A stretch of DNA of 64,000 nucleotides from UBA2040 sp041674745. Its GTDB lineage: Bacteria; Bacteroidota; Bacteroidia; Flavobacteriales_D; Crocinitomicaceae. The position numbers and the translations under genes are program-made. The stretch spans positions 1-64,000 of the forward strand of contig JBAYVD010000007.1 of NCBI GenBank assembly GCA_041674745.1, given 5' to 3'. Of this stretch, positions 58,501-64,000 are shown piece after piece. The notes under the pieces are model-generated. The model was given only the letters and a program-made list of their open reading frames with translations. It was not told the origin of the DNA and made no database searches. Numbering within the stretch: position 1 is the first letter of the stretch; each line of letters begins with the position of its first letter.

Positions 58501-60007
58501 CAATCAATCCGATATTGATGCAGGCATAAATTCAATTCAAGAAAAGGAAAAACAACTGGTTGCCCTGAATTCAAAACTTGAAGAAAAGAAAGCAACACTG
58601 GCAGCCAAGATGCCATTTGAAGAAAGCAAAACCAACAAAATTGAAAATTTGCTTCTCCGTGGAATTGAGCCAATCGCTTCCAACGTTTCGGATTATGTGT
58701 CGATTCCAAAAGATGGCTTTAGTGTAGACCTGAATGTGAAAAATGTCGATAAAAACAATTTAACCATTGAAACCGAAAAACACCGAGGCTTGATGTTTAG
58801 AGTGCAAGTGGGGGCCTTCTCGAAACCTCTAGAACATGAAGCCTTTCAAGAATTCAGTCCTGTAACCGGAGAAAAAAGAAGCAGTGGTCTTGTAGTCTAC
58901 ATGGCTGGTTATTTTGATAAGAGCACCAGTGCCTCAGAAGCTCAAAAAACGATACGTAGTTTGGGTTATTCAGATGCATTTGTGGTTGCCTATTGTGATG
59001 GAGAAAGAATTACTTTATCCGAAGGACGAAGATTAGAAAGCACGAATTCCTGTATTCCAATCCAATTATCCGAATTGACAATCAACCGCACCGTGGCTGT
59101 TTCACCAAAAGATACGACGAAATTAATCACCCGTGAATTGGATTACCACAAGGCTCCTGGCGCTGCCCCTGCGGCTCCTGTGGAAATGAAGAAAGGATTG
59201 TTCTACACCGTTCAGGTGGGCGTTTACAATCGTCCTGTGGATCTTGGAACTTTGAAAAATTTATCACCATTGATTACCAAACGATTACCAAATGGTCAAA
59301 TCCGTTATTCAGCCGGTATTTTTGTTTCTATTGAAGAAGCTATGCCGAAACGAAAAGAAGCCATTGAAAAAGGAATTTCTGATGCGTTCATTACAGCATA
59401 TTATGGTTCCGAACGAATCAGTTTGACAGAAGCCGAAAACTTATTAAGAGAAAAAGGAAAAGGAATTATCGAGAAAACGGCTATTGGGATTGTGAAAGAT
59501 GTTCAGGAGCGACAGGTGGCCGAGGAAAAATTGCAAGAGGCAATTGTGGAGGTTGAAAAGAAAAAGTTTGTGGAAGGAATGGGCATTCAACTCGTATCGA
59601 AACAACAATTCGATGAATTTCCGAGAGATCGATTGAATCGTTTTAACAAACATGTAAGTTTCTATTTTGATCAAAATGACAGAAGATTGAAATCGGTAGT
59701 TTTCTCGAAAATAGAAGACATTCCACAAATCCATTTTTTACGAGATGAAGTGGATACCGTCTATTTTACTGAAGGCGACAAAATGCAGATTGCAGATGAA
59801 AATGGATTCAAGAAAATTGTTTTCGTCGTTCAAAATGGCAACTTAGAAGGGGATGTGGCCGATTATCTTTTCCGATTGAGCTTCCGAAAGGAGTTTGTTG
59901 ACCAAGGCGGCCAAATGCAAGTGATTTTGCACGATGTGCCGTCGAATGCTATTCAGCCAATTTCAGATCAATTGCGCAAGCTGAAAATTCGATCCAACGT
60001 AGAATAG
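52586..60007 (+). CDS. Giant TPR-PD40-coiled-coil protein with two SPOR-like domains (2473 residues)
   Basis: I chose the ATG at 52586 because MKIVRKLFFFFVALCLGFTIQG is a signal peptide; earlier starts add residues before it. Order: TPR-like repeats (about 25-135), a PD40/WD40-like region (about 190-350, with SQDGKYLFFCSKGHNSMGGY), a carboxypeptidase-type beta unit (about 350-430), and then some 1600 residues of Lys/Glu/Asn-rich coiled coil. Two SPOR-like units at about 2067-2145 (FRVQVGAFSKPL) and 2202-2282 (YTVQVGVYNRPV) lie near the C-terminus. The coiled coil contains long internal repeats. SPOR units bind denuded peptidoglycan, so it may span the periplasm. Function is unknown. Confidence 0.82.
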   Translation: MKIVRKLFFFFVALCLGFTIQGQTEEEIVGQANALFKEEKFVDATPLYLRLLSLQPKSTTYNYKYGACLLYNSNKKNEAIRYLKFATENPTIEPEAFYYMGRAYHLNYLFNDAVRSYDKYASLVDKKESTKYDIPRLVEMCQNGRKLLTNYSEVIVYDKKEIEADKFFRLYDLKDIGGSILVTADFQSKLDKKKNHTPLVYFSKSATEIYYSSYGDDGINGKEIYRRVRKPTGGWDEPELVKGEVNTKFDEDFAYRSQDGKYLFFCSKGHNSMGGYDVFRSEYNPNTDSFMEAENMDFAISSPDDDLFFLVDQNNENGYFASSRQSETGKLFVYKIRVEKLPAQLSIIAGRFESKLKPIGTKIFIEVHDANSDALVGEFKSDEDGKVIITFPSGGEYKYRMKLSDDSQTFSQNVTIPNKKGIKPLRQNILHYVEDGKEVIHISNRFDEVVTEKDDILAELFSEKAQLEPNAQKFNIEQLNILRQQGEILAEAGAANLNLSELATNLVKRSDDIHLIEKNAVVFEQKTAVQIEKEVEKIKEIDKMIAKNTAAFKTAETNSLTSKNLVLETSKLLSDRKIASDKIEDFLSVNQKVQDNKSFYLTNKKSAESWNELGVGLKQLLEEDKNSEALALISENKETVKSAMELFIDEYQNKASQEITELNVELTDISQKKYNFETSSKDLQNNIDFMEKNLYEGKSNDPNITTENIALKRSDLKIIGQKIKTMTVEQEEKRNLKEQLEDELSEFMLVENSPQPASNTNFNQAKDSWNSLKNTPVGFKGSDLAEEIKKVESENLAADASSNENEITGWSNEEWNNVISPNYEKSILEIKNNLDLSEMNKTEAYLALEKDRKSAIQVEIVKKEAQLKENSNDSGALQDKARLDKILQESNSKIADLILESENQKSISQANSLNKNTIVQSIDKSYEEIFDFLTNDVAGEPLGKLKSLDQHDKAFLLKIDERTKEVQQKLASNSSEKPLLSKELELLTGLRTEKIIQIEKRAKAIQELESNLASATQTKTEEESKNEPLSFKDLSNAEQEEKILDKVNSTYLTKKGEIVNSDNSDAERWSQLISTNDGVISQLETEKKKLKAAGQTAELTALNRIQEKIIEENNQTKLNLIAVSEESSDLIARIDANYQQNKEGIANSNALSETERERQLIDLNQGLLANLATEKNKFIALGKENPENSVVQAKIDEIDQIQAEYAQIVAANESKLKDLESSIAQNPNANSTQKSAFSRMNLAEQEATILNRVNSNYNKEIKKISKSNGSEKEKLTQLLALENDLLREMSKEKEALDAQNQSDEIAAIERIEAETVNLIAEQKTKLADIENQLAINTNPVNTTNSTNTTNATNSNDIDFSMLSAVEQEATIFEKVNPTYSAEKEKINSSASTEKEKLIANLNLDKALLNNLADEKEKLNKTTQEAEFEAIKRIEELVNTAVSTNQLKLLASPETESELITRLAKDYQKNKDLLINNQALNAEEKAKRQIGVDEALMEFLKKEMQKFSTLSRANPSVAALQEKEQFIATTIENKKSEIAQLQSIVNGSIPETENNPSVQPSVANKYKVIDDFRSEFLGASNKGIMELRITANSLETLKSEQLKLDTYEKELQQLEIQFQELEKSRGENLQAQLKLIQTELIAVENKKRQYAITIGDLEREFIAENNQNQNESNFKIDNELEKISKEEQALVQKLDGDITSIKEIKKIEKQLVKLADQKAGRETEILKQATKEVQKENQKKLEVLREVPTSTVSERVNLQLAQSRAFQLDNESKILEEQAKRTNDNESASQLMEKAFAKQKQASEILEIAYVDNSVAKMTEGKISTLSTRNELELRKASLLMDESNVNSEIKNIESELKATKKESEEKLLFAKRNELSKERDLILNQIAYVDKKINQLTKPVENSIDPAKKETELSYVEEVKISSSLEYREISRIANEVISVENEITFLLKSIENEKQATRKLIETGLFDENQVNQSDIDAGINSIQEKEKQLVALNSKLEEKKATLAAKMPFEESKTNKIENLLLRGIEPIASNVSDYVSIPKDGFSVDLNVKNVDKNNLTIETEKHRGLMFRVQVGAFSKPLEHEAFQEFSPVTGEKRSSGLVVYMAGYFDKSTSASEAQKTIRSLGYSDAFVVAYCDGERITLSEGRRLESTNSCIPIQLSELTINRTVAVSPKDTTKLITRELDYHKAPGAAPAAPVEMKKGLFYTVQVGVYNRPVDLGTLKNLSPLITKRLPNGQIRYSAGIFVSIEEAMPKRKEAIEKGISDAFITAYYGSERISLTEAENLLREKGKGIIEKTAIGIVKDVQERQVAEEKLQEAIVEVEKKKFVEGMGIQLVSKQQFDEFPRDRLNRFNKHVSFYFDQNDRRLKSVVFSKIEDIPQIHFLRDEVDTVYFTEGDKMQIADENGFKKIVFVVQNGNLEGDVADYLFRLSFRKEFVDQGGQMQVILHDVPSNAIQPISDQLRKLKIRSNVE
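55690..57240 (+). repeat. Internal coding repeats of the giant coiled-coil gene
   Basis: A module opening with AEQE-x-x-IL-x-x-VN and a following Tyr (YLTKKGEI, YNKEIKKI, YSAEKEKI) starts near 55694, 56312 and 56678. A related alternating module (LIARIDANYQQNKEGI; LITRLAKDYQKNKDLL) starts near 55968 and 56954. Between them is a low-complexity Asn/Thr run (NTTNSTNTTNATNSN) near 56605-56650. Confidence 0.75.
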
Positions 60008-60010
60008 AAA

Positions 60011-60259
60011 TTATTCAAAGAGCCCTTTCAAATCAATGTCTTGGGTGTACTCGGCAAGAATTTGTTTGTTCGATTGAATTTCTATCCATTGTATTTGATT
60101 GAGACTCGATAAAACATACAATTCAACGAAAAAGGAGTGCACAGCGTACAAATAAACTCGATGACTAGGGATGGTTCTAGCACCAATGAATTCCCCTTCT
60201 TCTCGAAGGATTTCAAGACGTTTTTCTAAGGAAAGTCGAATAAATTCAGAATTATTCAT
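60011..60259 (-). CDS. Small conserved-looking protein of unknown function
   Basis: An 82-residue protein from ATG 60259 (MNNSEFIRLSLEKRLEIL). It ends 3 bp from the giant gene on the opposite strand. Helix-strand pattern and EGEFIGARTIPSHRVYLYAV suggest a compact folded domain; no family is recognised. Confidence 0.7.
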   Translation of the reverse strand: MNNSEFIRLSLEKRLEILREEGEFIGARTIPSHRVYLYAVHSFFVELYVLSSLNQIQWIEIQSNKQILAEYTQDIDLKGLFE

Positions 60260-60311
60260 TTTTTTTTGAACCAATTAAGCTTAAACTTGTACAGCTATCA
60301 AATTAACAACA

Positions 60312-61475
60312 ATGAAAGTACTTTTGTTTTTCCTTTTATTTGTCTTTTTTGCTCCAAATAGTTGGGGACAGAACAACACAAATAATAATTCTACTCAAGA
60401 AGAAAGTCTGAAAGAAAAGGAAAATGCACTTAAAAAAAATTCGAATAAAGTAGAAGAAGTAATCGTTCCTTCTAGCTTGGAGTCACCAACATCGACTAGT
60501 ACGAGTGGGAAATTCAAAGCACAACCTGCCCAAAAGGACGCGACAAGCGCGCAATCTTCATTTTTATTAAAAAAAAGCAAATTTATTGCGCGTCAATCAG
60601 AATTCAATCACCAAAGAACACAACGCACCTTCAGTAACGGGCAACAAACAGAGCTTGAAAATTTACTTCGAGAAGTTGCCATGGATCCCTCAGCTACATA
60701 CGAAAGCTTGTTCTTTTATTACACGAATGGACAGTATGATTTAAGCCGATCCACAGCTTTGTTAAAAGCCTATGAAATGAATCCCAACGATAACCAAATC
60801 AAAAAAGAAATGGTTATCTATTACTTTTTAACGAATAAAACAGACGAGTTCAGAACAGGCTTAATTAATTTATTCAACGCAAATGTATTTCCTCAAGCGG
60901 TGAAAGAGTATGGGACAGATTTGGTCAACAGTGTTGGGCAAAACGGAATCTTGATTACACATGGCACCGAAGATAGCTTTTCAGCCTTGTATGCTCAGCG
61001 TGTGCTTCGAAAGAGAGAAGACATTCGCATCATTTGTTTGGATTGGTTGAATTCCCCGCAATTCAGAAGTCAATTGGAAGCGCAACAAATTCGCTTGCCG
61101 AAATCAAATTTCATCGATGTAAACTACTTGAAAGAATTTTGTGCGCTAAATGTTGAGAAAGGTGTGTCGCTTTCACTGACCATACCAAGGGAGTATTTTT
61201 CACCCATCTTGAATCAAATGTATATTACTGGGCTGGTTTTTGATTACAAGCAAGTACCAACCGATAATTCTTTGGCGAACGAAAGCCTTTGGCGAACGAT
61301 TTTGAATAAAAAGTTACTAGAGACGCGCAACCATGATTTGGTATTGAATTATATACCCATGATGATGCAAATCAGTCGTTTTTATGAAAATCAATACGAA
61401 ACGACATCTAAATTAGAGATGGATGCACAAATTGATCAAATTTTACAAAGTAGAGGCAAATCATTGCGTAAATGA
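60312..61475 (+). CDS. Exported protein of unknown function upstream of a sigma factor
   Basis: The 387-residue protein has a signal peptide (MKVLLFFLLFVFFAPNSWGQ), a low-complexity Ser/Thr/Asn/Gln region (20-105), then a helical, TPR-like part (LLKAYEMNPNDNQIKKEMVIYYFL) and an alpha/beta segment. I do not recognise the family. The stop is directly followed by the sigma factor ATG, so it is the first gene of a three-gene unit. Confidence 0.75.
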   Translation: MKVLLFFLLFVFFAPNSWGQNNTNNNSTQEESLKEKENALKKNSNKVEEVIVPSSLESPTSTSTSGKFKAQPAQKDATSAQSSFLLKKSKFIARQSEFNHQRTQRTFSNGQQTELENLLREVAMDPSATYESLFFYYTNGQYDLSRSTALLKAYEMNPNDNQIKKEMVIYYFLTNKTDEFRTGLINLFNANVFPQAVKEYGTDLVNSVGQNGILITHGTEDSFSALYAQRVLRKREDIRIICLDWLNSPQFRSQLEAQQIRLPKSNFIDVNYLKEFCALNVEKGVSLSLTIPREYFSPILNQMYITGLVFDYKQVPTDNSLANESLWRTILNKKLLETRNHDLVLNYIPMMMQISRFYENQYETTSKLEMDAQIDQILQSRGKSLRK

Positions 61476-62066
61476 ATGAGATTACTACGAGCGACATATA
61501 AGGATTTTACCGATGAAAAACTGATGCAGGAAATGCAACTAGGAAAGGAACAAGCTTTTCAAGAGTTGTATGATCGATATGCGCAAAGCTTGTATCAGTA
61601 TTTCTTTCGAAGAATGTGGAAGGATCGCGAAAAAGCAGAAGATTTCGTCCACGACTTGTTTACTAAGTTGATCAAGAATCCAACCTCTTTTGACGCCAGT
61701 AGGTCTTTTAAAACCTGGGTTTTTTCAGTGGCCAACAACATGACAATCAACGAATACAAAAAACAAGCGGTTCGCTCGGTAGTTACTTCAGGAGGCGAAA
61801 ATGAATACCAAGCTTCGCCTGAAAAATTAGCCGATGGCTTGTTGCAGGATGAAATGTTCAAAGAAGCGTTGGAAAAAGAATTGAACGAATTGGACGAAAA
61901 ACACCGGGAAGTTTTTGAATTGAGACACATACAAGGCTTCAGTGTTAAAGAAATCGCAGAAACGCTGGGTATAAACGAAGGAACCGTAAAATCGCGTGTA
62001 TTTTATGCCGTGAAGCAATTAACAGGAAAATTAATGGAGTTCAAAATGACACTCCAAACAAACTAG
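61476..62066 (+). CDS. ECF-type RNA polymerase sigma factor
   Basis: The 196-residue regulator has region 2 (about 20-85: AFQELYDRYAQSLYQYFFRR, AEDFVHDLFTKL, TWVFSVANNMTINEYKK) and region 4 (about 130-185: HREVFELRHIQGFSVKEIAE, GINEGTVKSRV). It lacks region 3. The downstream membrane protein is a probable anti-sigma factor. The target promoters are not visible here. Confidence 0.92.
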   Translation: MRLLRATYKDFTDEKLMQEMQLGKEQAFQELYDRYAQSLYQYFFRRMWKDREKAEDFVHDLFTKLIKNPTSFDASRSFKTWVFSVANNMTINEYKKQAVRSVVTSGGENEYQASPEKLADGLLQDEMFKEALEKELNELDEKHREVFELRHIQGFSVKEIAETLGINEGTVKSRVFYAVKQLTGKLMEFKMTLQTN

Positions 62067-62072
62067 TGTATT

Positions 62073-62756
62073 ATGACACCAGAAATAGAAAATATCATCA
62101 GAAATTCAAATTTTAAGGATCTGTCGGATCAGCAAAAACTCGCTTTGCAAGATTGGGCAAGTTCAGAAGAGGAATTTGAAACCTTGCAGCAGATTTTAGT
62201 AACTGCAGATTCTATGGATGCGGATGTTGCGCCAAGTCCAACTTTGCGAACTTCCTTGACGGAAACATTTTCGGCACAATATGGTGTTGCATCAACTCTA
62301 AATTCTAATCAACGAAAATCGAACAAAACAATCGTGCTTTGGTTGAAAGTGGCCGGTGCAGTGGCAGCGGTTTTCATGCTGTTTTTTCTCGTATTTCCGC
62401 TTTTAGCACCGAATAAAACCGTTGAGTATACCGCTGAGCAAAAACCGATGGAAACGAAAAAAGAGCTGGAGAAAAGCGCAGATAGTAACGAGGTGAAACA
62501 AAACAATGAACAGGATGAGCCATCCACTTCGGTCGCGCCAATTATGCAAGAAGCGCCGCAATTAGCGCGCTTAGAATCCAATCCGACAAGAGCCATGCGA
62601 GACGCAAACCTAGATATCTCAACGGCTGATCGAGGATTTGCAATGGCTTCTGAAGCGCATTCCGATCGCTTGTTTTTTAGTGACATGCCCGATAAAAACC
62701 GTCAAGTCGTGCAAGAAAATCCAGAATTACTGGCGATTTTGTATACGTCCTTTTAA
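62073..62756 (+). CDS. Single-pass membrane protein, probable anti-sigma factor
   Basis: The 227-residue protein has an acidic cytosolic N-terminal part (1-85), one transmembrane helix (about 88-112) and a disordered outer segment rich in Glu, Lys and Pro, like many anti-sigma regulators encoded next to their sigma factor. A zinc-binding HxxxCxxC anti-sigma motif is absent, so the role rests on context. Confidence 0.75.
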   Translation: MTPEIENIIRNSNFKDLSDQQKLALQDWASSEEEFETLQQILVTADSMDADVAPSPTLRTSLTETFSAQYGVASTLNSNQRKSNKTIVLWLKVAGAVAAVFMLFFLVFPLLAPNKTVEYTAEQKPMETKKELEKSADSNEVKQNNEQDEPSTSVAPIMQEAPQLARLESNPTRAMRDANLDISTADRGFAMASEAHSDRLFFSDMPDKNRQVVQENPELLAILYTSF

Positions 62757-63520
62757 ATAGAAAGCCGATTAATTTCACCAGTTTTTTGATTCGAGAAAAC
62801 AAGTATTCCCATTCGGAAAAGATCAAATTGATTAGGGAAATCAGTATCGTTCAGCAAACTTTTCCAAGCATTAAGCATACCTGTTGACCAACGAATATCG
62901 TCCAAAACGAGTAGGGCATTTTCCTTCAAATTCGGTTTCAATGTCTGAATATACTGGAGCAATGCCTTCCCATCGTGGTGACCGTCTACAAATACCAAAT
63001 CCCATGATTCTTTGGGTATGTTTTTAAAGAAATCTTCAAAGGTTGAGTTGACCAATTCTATATTTGTGTAATGATTTTTATCGAATAAACGTTTGGCTTC
63101 CAACGCGGTTTGCGGACAGGCTTCAACAGTCGTAATCGTTCCATCTGGGGTGCCTGATGAAAGAAATACGGTTGTAAATCCCAATGAAGTCCCCATCTCC
63201 AGAACATGCTTGTATTGAAATTCCTTTGTTATTTGATACAAGATTCGTTGAAACTTCAACGAGGAAGTACTTTGCTTGTAAATCGCATTAATTTTTCTTT
63301 TTCCACCGAGCTTTTTGGAACCGGCGCCAAAGTCAGCGACTTCAATCAGTCGTGTATCTTTTTTCGTCCTTTTCCGTATAGAATTGAGTTGGGTTTCGAA
63401 TGTCAATTGAATGGAAGCACGTTGAATACAATTTATTATTTTTGTGGACGTTTCATTGTCAACTTTCGGAATAAAATTGGCCTTCCAACGATAATGGATA
63501 TATTCAAAAATCAAATTCAT
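62753..63520 (-). CDS. Class I SAM-dependent methyltransferase (O-methyltransferase-like)
   Basis: The 255-residue protein has the SAM-binding motif VLEMGTSLGFTTVFL (about 106-120), the acidic TVEACPQTALEA, and DLVFVDGHHDG with VLDDIRW, resembling the catechol-O-methyltransferase-like group. The substrate is unknown. Its ATG (63518-63520) overlaps the divergent DUF4301 start by 2 bp, and its 3' end overlaps the anti-sigma gene by 4 bp. Confidence 0.85.
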   Translation of the reverse strand: MNLIFEYIHYRWKANFIPKVDNETSTKIINCIQRASIQLTFETQLNSIRKRTKKDTRLIEVADFGAGSKKLGGKRKINAIYKQSTSSLKFQRILYQITKEFQYKHVLEMGTSLGFTTVFLSSGTPDGTITTVEACPQTALEAKRLFDKNHYTNIELVNSTFEDFFKNIPKESWDLVFVDGHHDGKALLQYIQTLKPNLKENALLVLDDIRWSTGMLNAWKSLLNDTDFPNQFDLFRMGILVFSNQKTGEINRLSI

Positions 63521-64000
63521 GCCACAAATTAACGAAGAATTGAAGGCAAACTTGCCATTGGAAGCACAAATTCAACTGCAAAATATCACGAAAGGGAATC
63601 CTCCTTTGGAATTGGTGGCGCCTTGTCGAATAGAAGATGGCATTTTAAAGATTTCCGATTTTGAAAAAAACCGATTGATTCAACGAGCCTTATCAAGTAA
63701 AAGGTCCATCGCTTATTTTATTCCTGCTTCGGGTTCAGGTTCTAGAATGTTTCAGTTTTTGTTTGGCTATCTCACAGCACCCAATGAGGAAAATACCGCT
63801 ATGGTGGAACATTTTTTCAATAGCATGGAGAAAATGGCTTTCTATACCATTATGCCGTTGGAATTGCGCGATAAACTAAAAAGGGGGGATTTTGAAATCA
63901 AGGAGATTGCTCAATTTATATTAGGAAAGAACGGTTTGGAACTAGGTATTTTGCCAAAAGGATTGATTCCTTTTCACAAGATTGATAAATTCGTTTTAAA
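63519..64000 (+). CDS. DUF4301 family protein (5' part, runs off the window)
   Basis: The 160 visible codons from ATG 63519 show the family opening: MPQINEELKANLPLEAQIQ, PLELVAPCRIEDGIL, then AYFIPASGSGSRMFQFLFGY (about 66-85), a loop resembling a nucleotidyltransferase glycine-rich motif. DUF4301 proteins are large Bacteroidota-type proteins of unassigned role; the rest lies beyond 64000. Confidence 0.85.
   Translation, partial: MPQINEELKANLPLEAQIQLQNITKGNPPLELVAPCRIEDGILKISDFEKNRLIQRALSSKRSIAYFIPASGSGSRMFQFLFGYLTAPNEENTAMVEHFFNSMEKMAFYTIMPLELRDKLKRGDFEIKEIAQFILGKNGLELGILPKGLIPFHKIDKFVL

Overview
The window looks like a contiguous chromosome stretch from a member of the Bacteroidota, most likely Flavobacteriales (a Fluviicola/Crocinitomicaceae-like or related lineage). 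The evidence is: type IX secretion sorting domains of both the A and the gliding/B type, a PorP/SprF-family protein, typical lineage families (DUF1599, DUF4301, DUF5522, a BT_3928-like DoxX protein), AT-rich coding sequence, and promoters of the Bacteroidota TAnnTTTG type. No prophage, CRISPR array or rRNA operon was seen. One tRNA gene (Leu-GAG) is present. Gene assignments rest on reading motifs by eye; no database search was run.

Layout. 1-450: the end of an IS21-like element (four 24-bp-spaced repeats) abutting the 3' part of a type IX secreted protein gene. 691-7918: a tightly overlapping operon with a putative FMN-barrel protein, nadA, nadB, norC, a non-canonical norB and a proline dehydrogenase. 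8258-11678: an NsrR/IscR-type Rrf2 regulator followed by the anaerobic ribonucleotide reductase genes, in which the glycyl-radical domain is a separate small gene, and the activase nrdG. The two operons carry nearly the same inverted repeat overlapping their promoters, so they probably form one NO/low-oxygen regulon. 11723-11804: tRNA-Leu. 11889-16630: a mutagenic-repair cassette on the minus strand (Y-family polymerase and DnaE2-like polymerase), interrupted by a four-helix-bundle (23S-IVP family) gene inside dispersed repeats.

17083-24220: topoisomerase IV (parE, parC), a beta-barrel porin, a YdcF-like lipoprotein and a YceH-like protein. 24352-32981 (minus): acyltransferase, type IX-secreted serine hydrolase, ABC exporter pair, zinc phospholipase/nuclease-like protein, ComB-like phosphatase, DUF3817 protein and uvrB. 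33070-40394: TerC-like protein, DNA polymerase IV, cystathionine beta-synthase-like enzyme, a metal-receptor-like protein without signal peptide, a membrane-anchored hypothetical protein, a PlsC-like acyltransferase, DUF5522, and an ACC-deaminase-like enzyme ending at a bidirectional terminator.

40444-42285 (minus): a PorP/SprF protein and its gliding-type surface partner. 42366-47277: folP divergent from a DUF1599, BT_3928-like, tpiA, prmA run. 47282-60007: three consecutive plus-strand genes comprising a 1540-residue secreted protein, plsY, and a 2473-residue TPR/PD40/coiled-coil/double-SPOR protein. 60011-64000: a small minus-strand gene, a secreted protein-sigma factor-membrane anti-sigma-like module, a methyltransferase, and the start of a DUF4301 gene.

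The most unusual content is the putative NO-responsive regulon. Its NorB homologue lacks, by eye alignment, a canonical Fe_B histidine, two conserved glutamates and the second low-spin haem histidine. It is co-transcribed with an uncharacterised FMN-barrel-like protein and NAD synthesis genes. The split NrdD and the giant periplasmic repeat protein are the next best leads.
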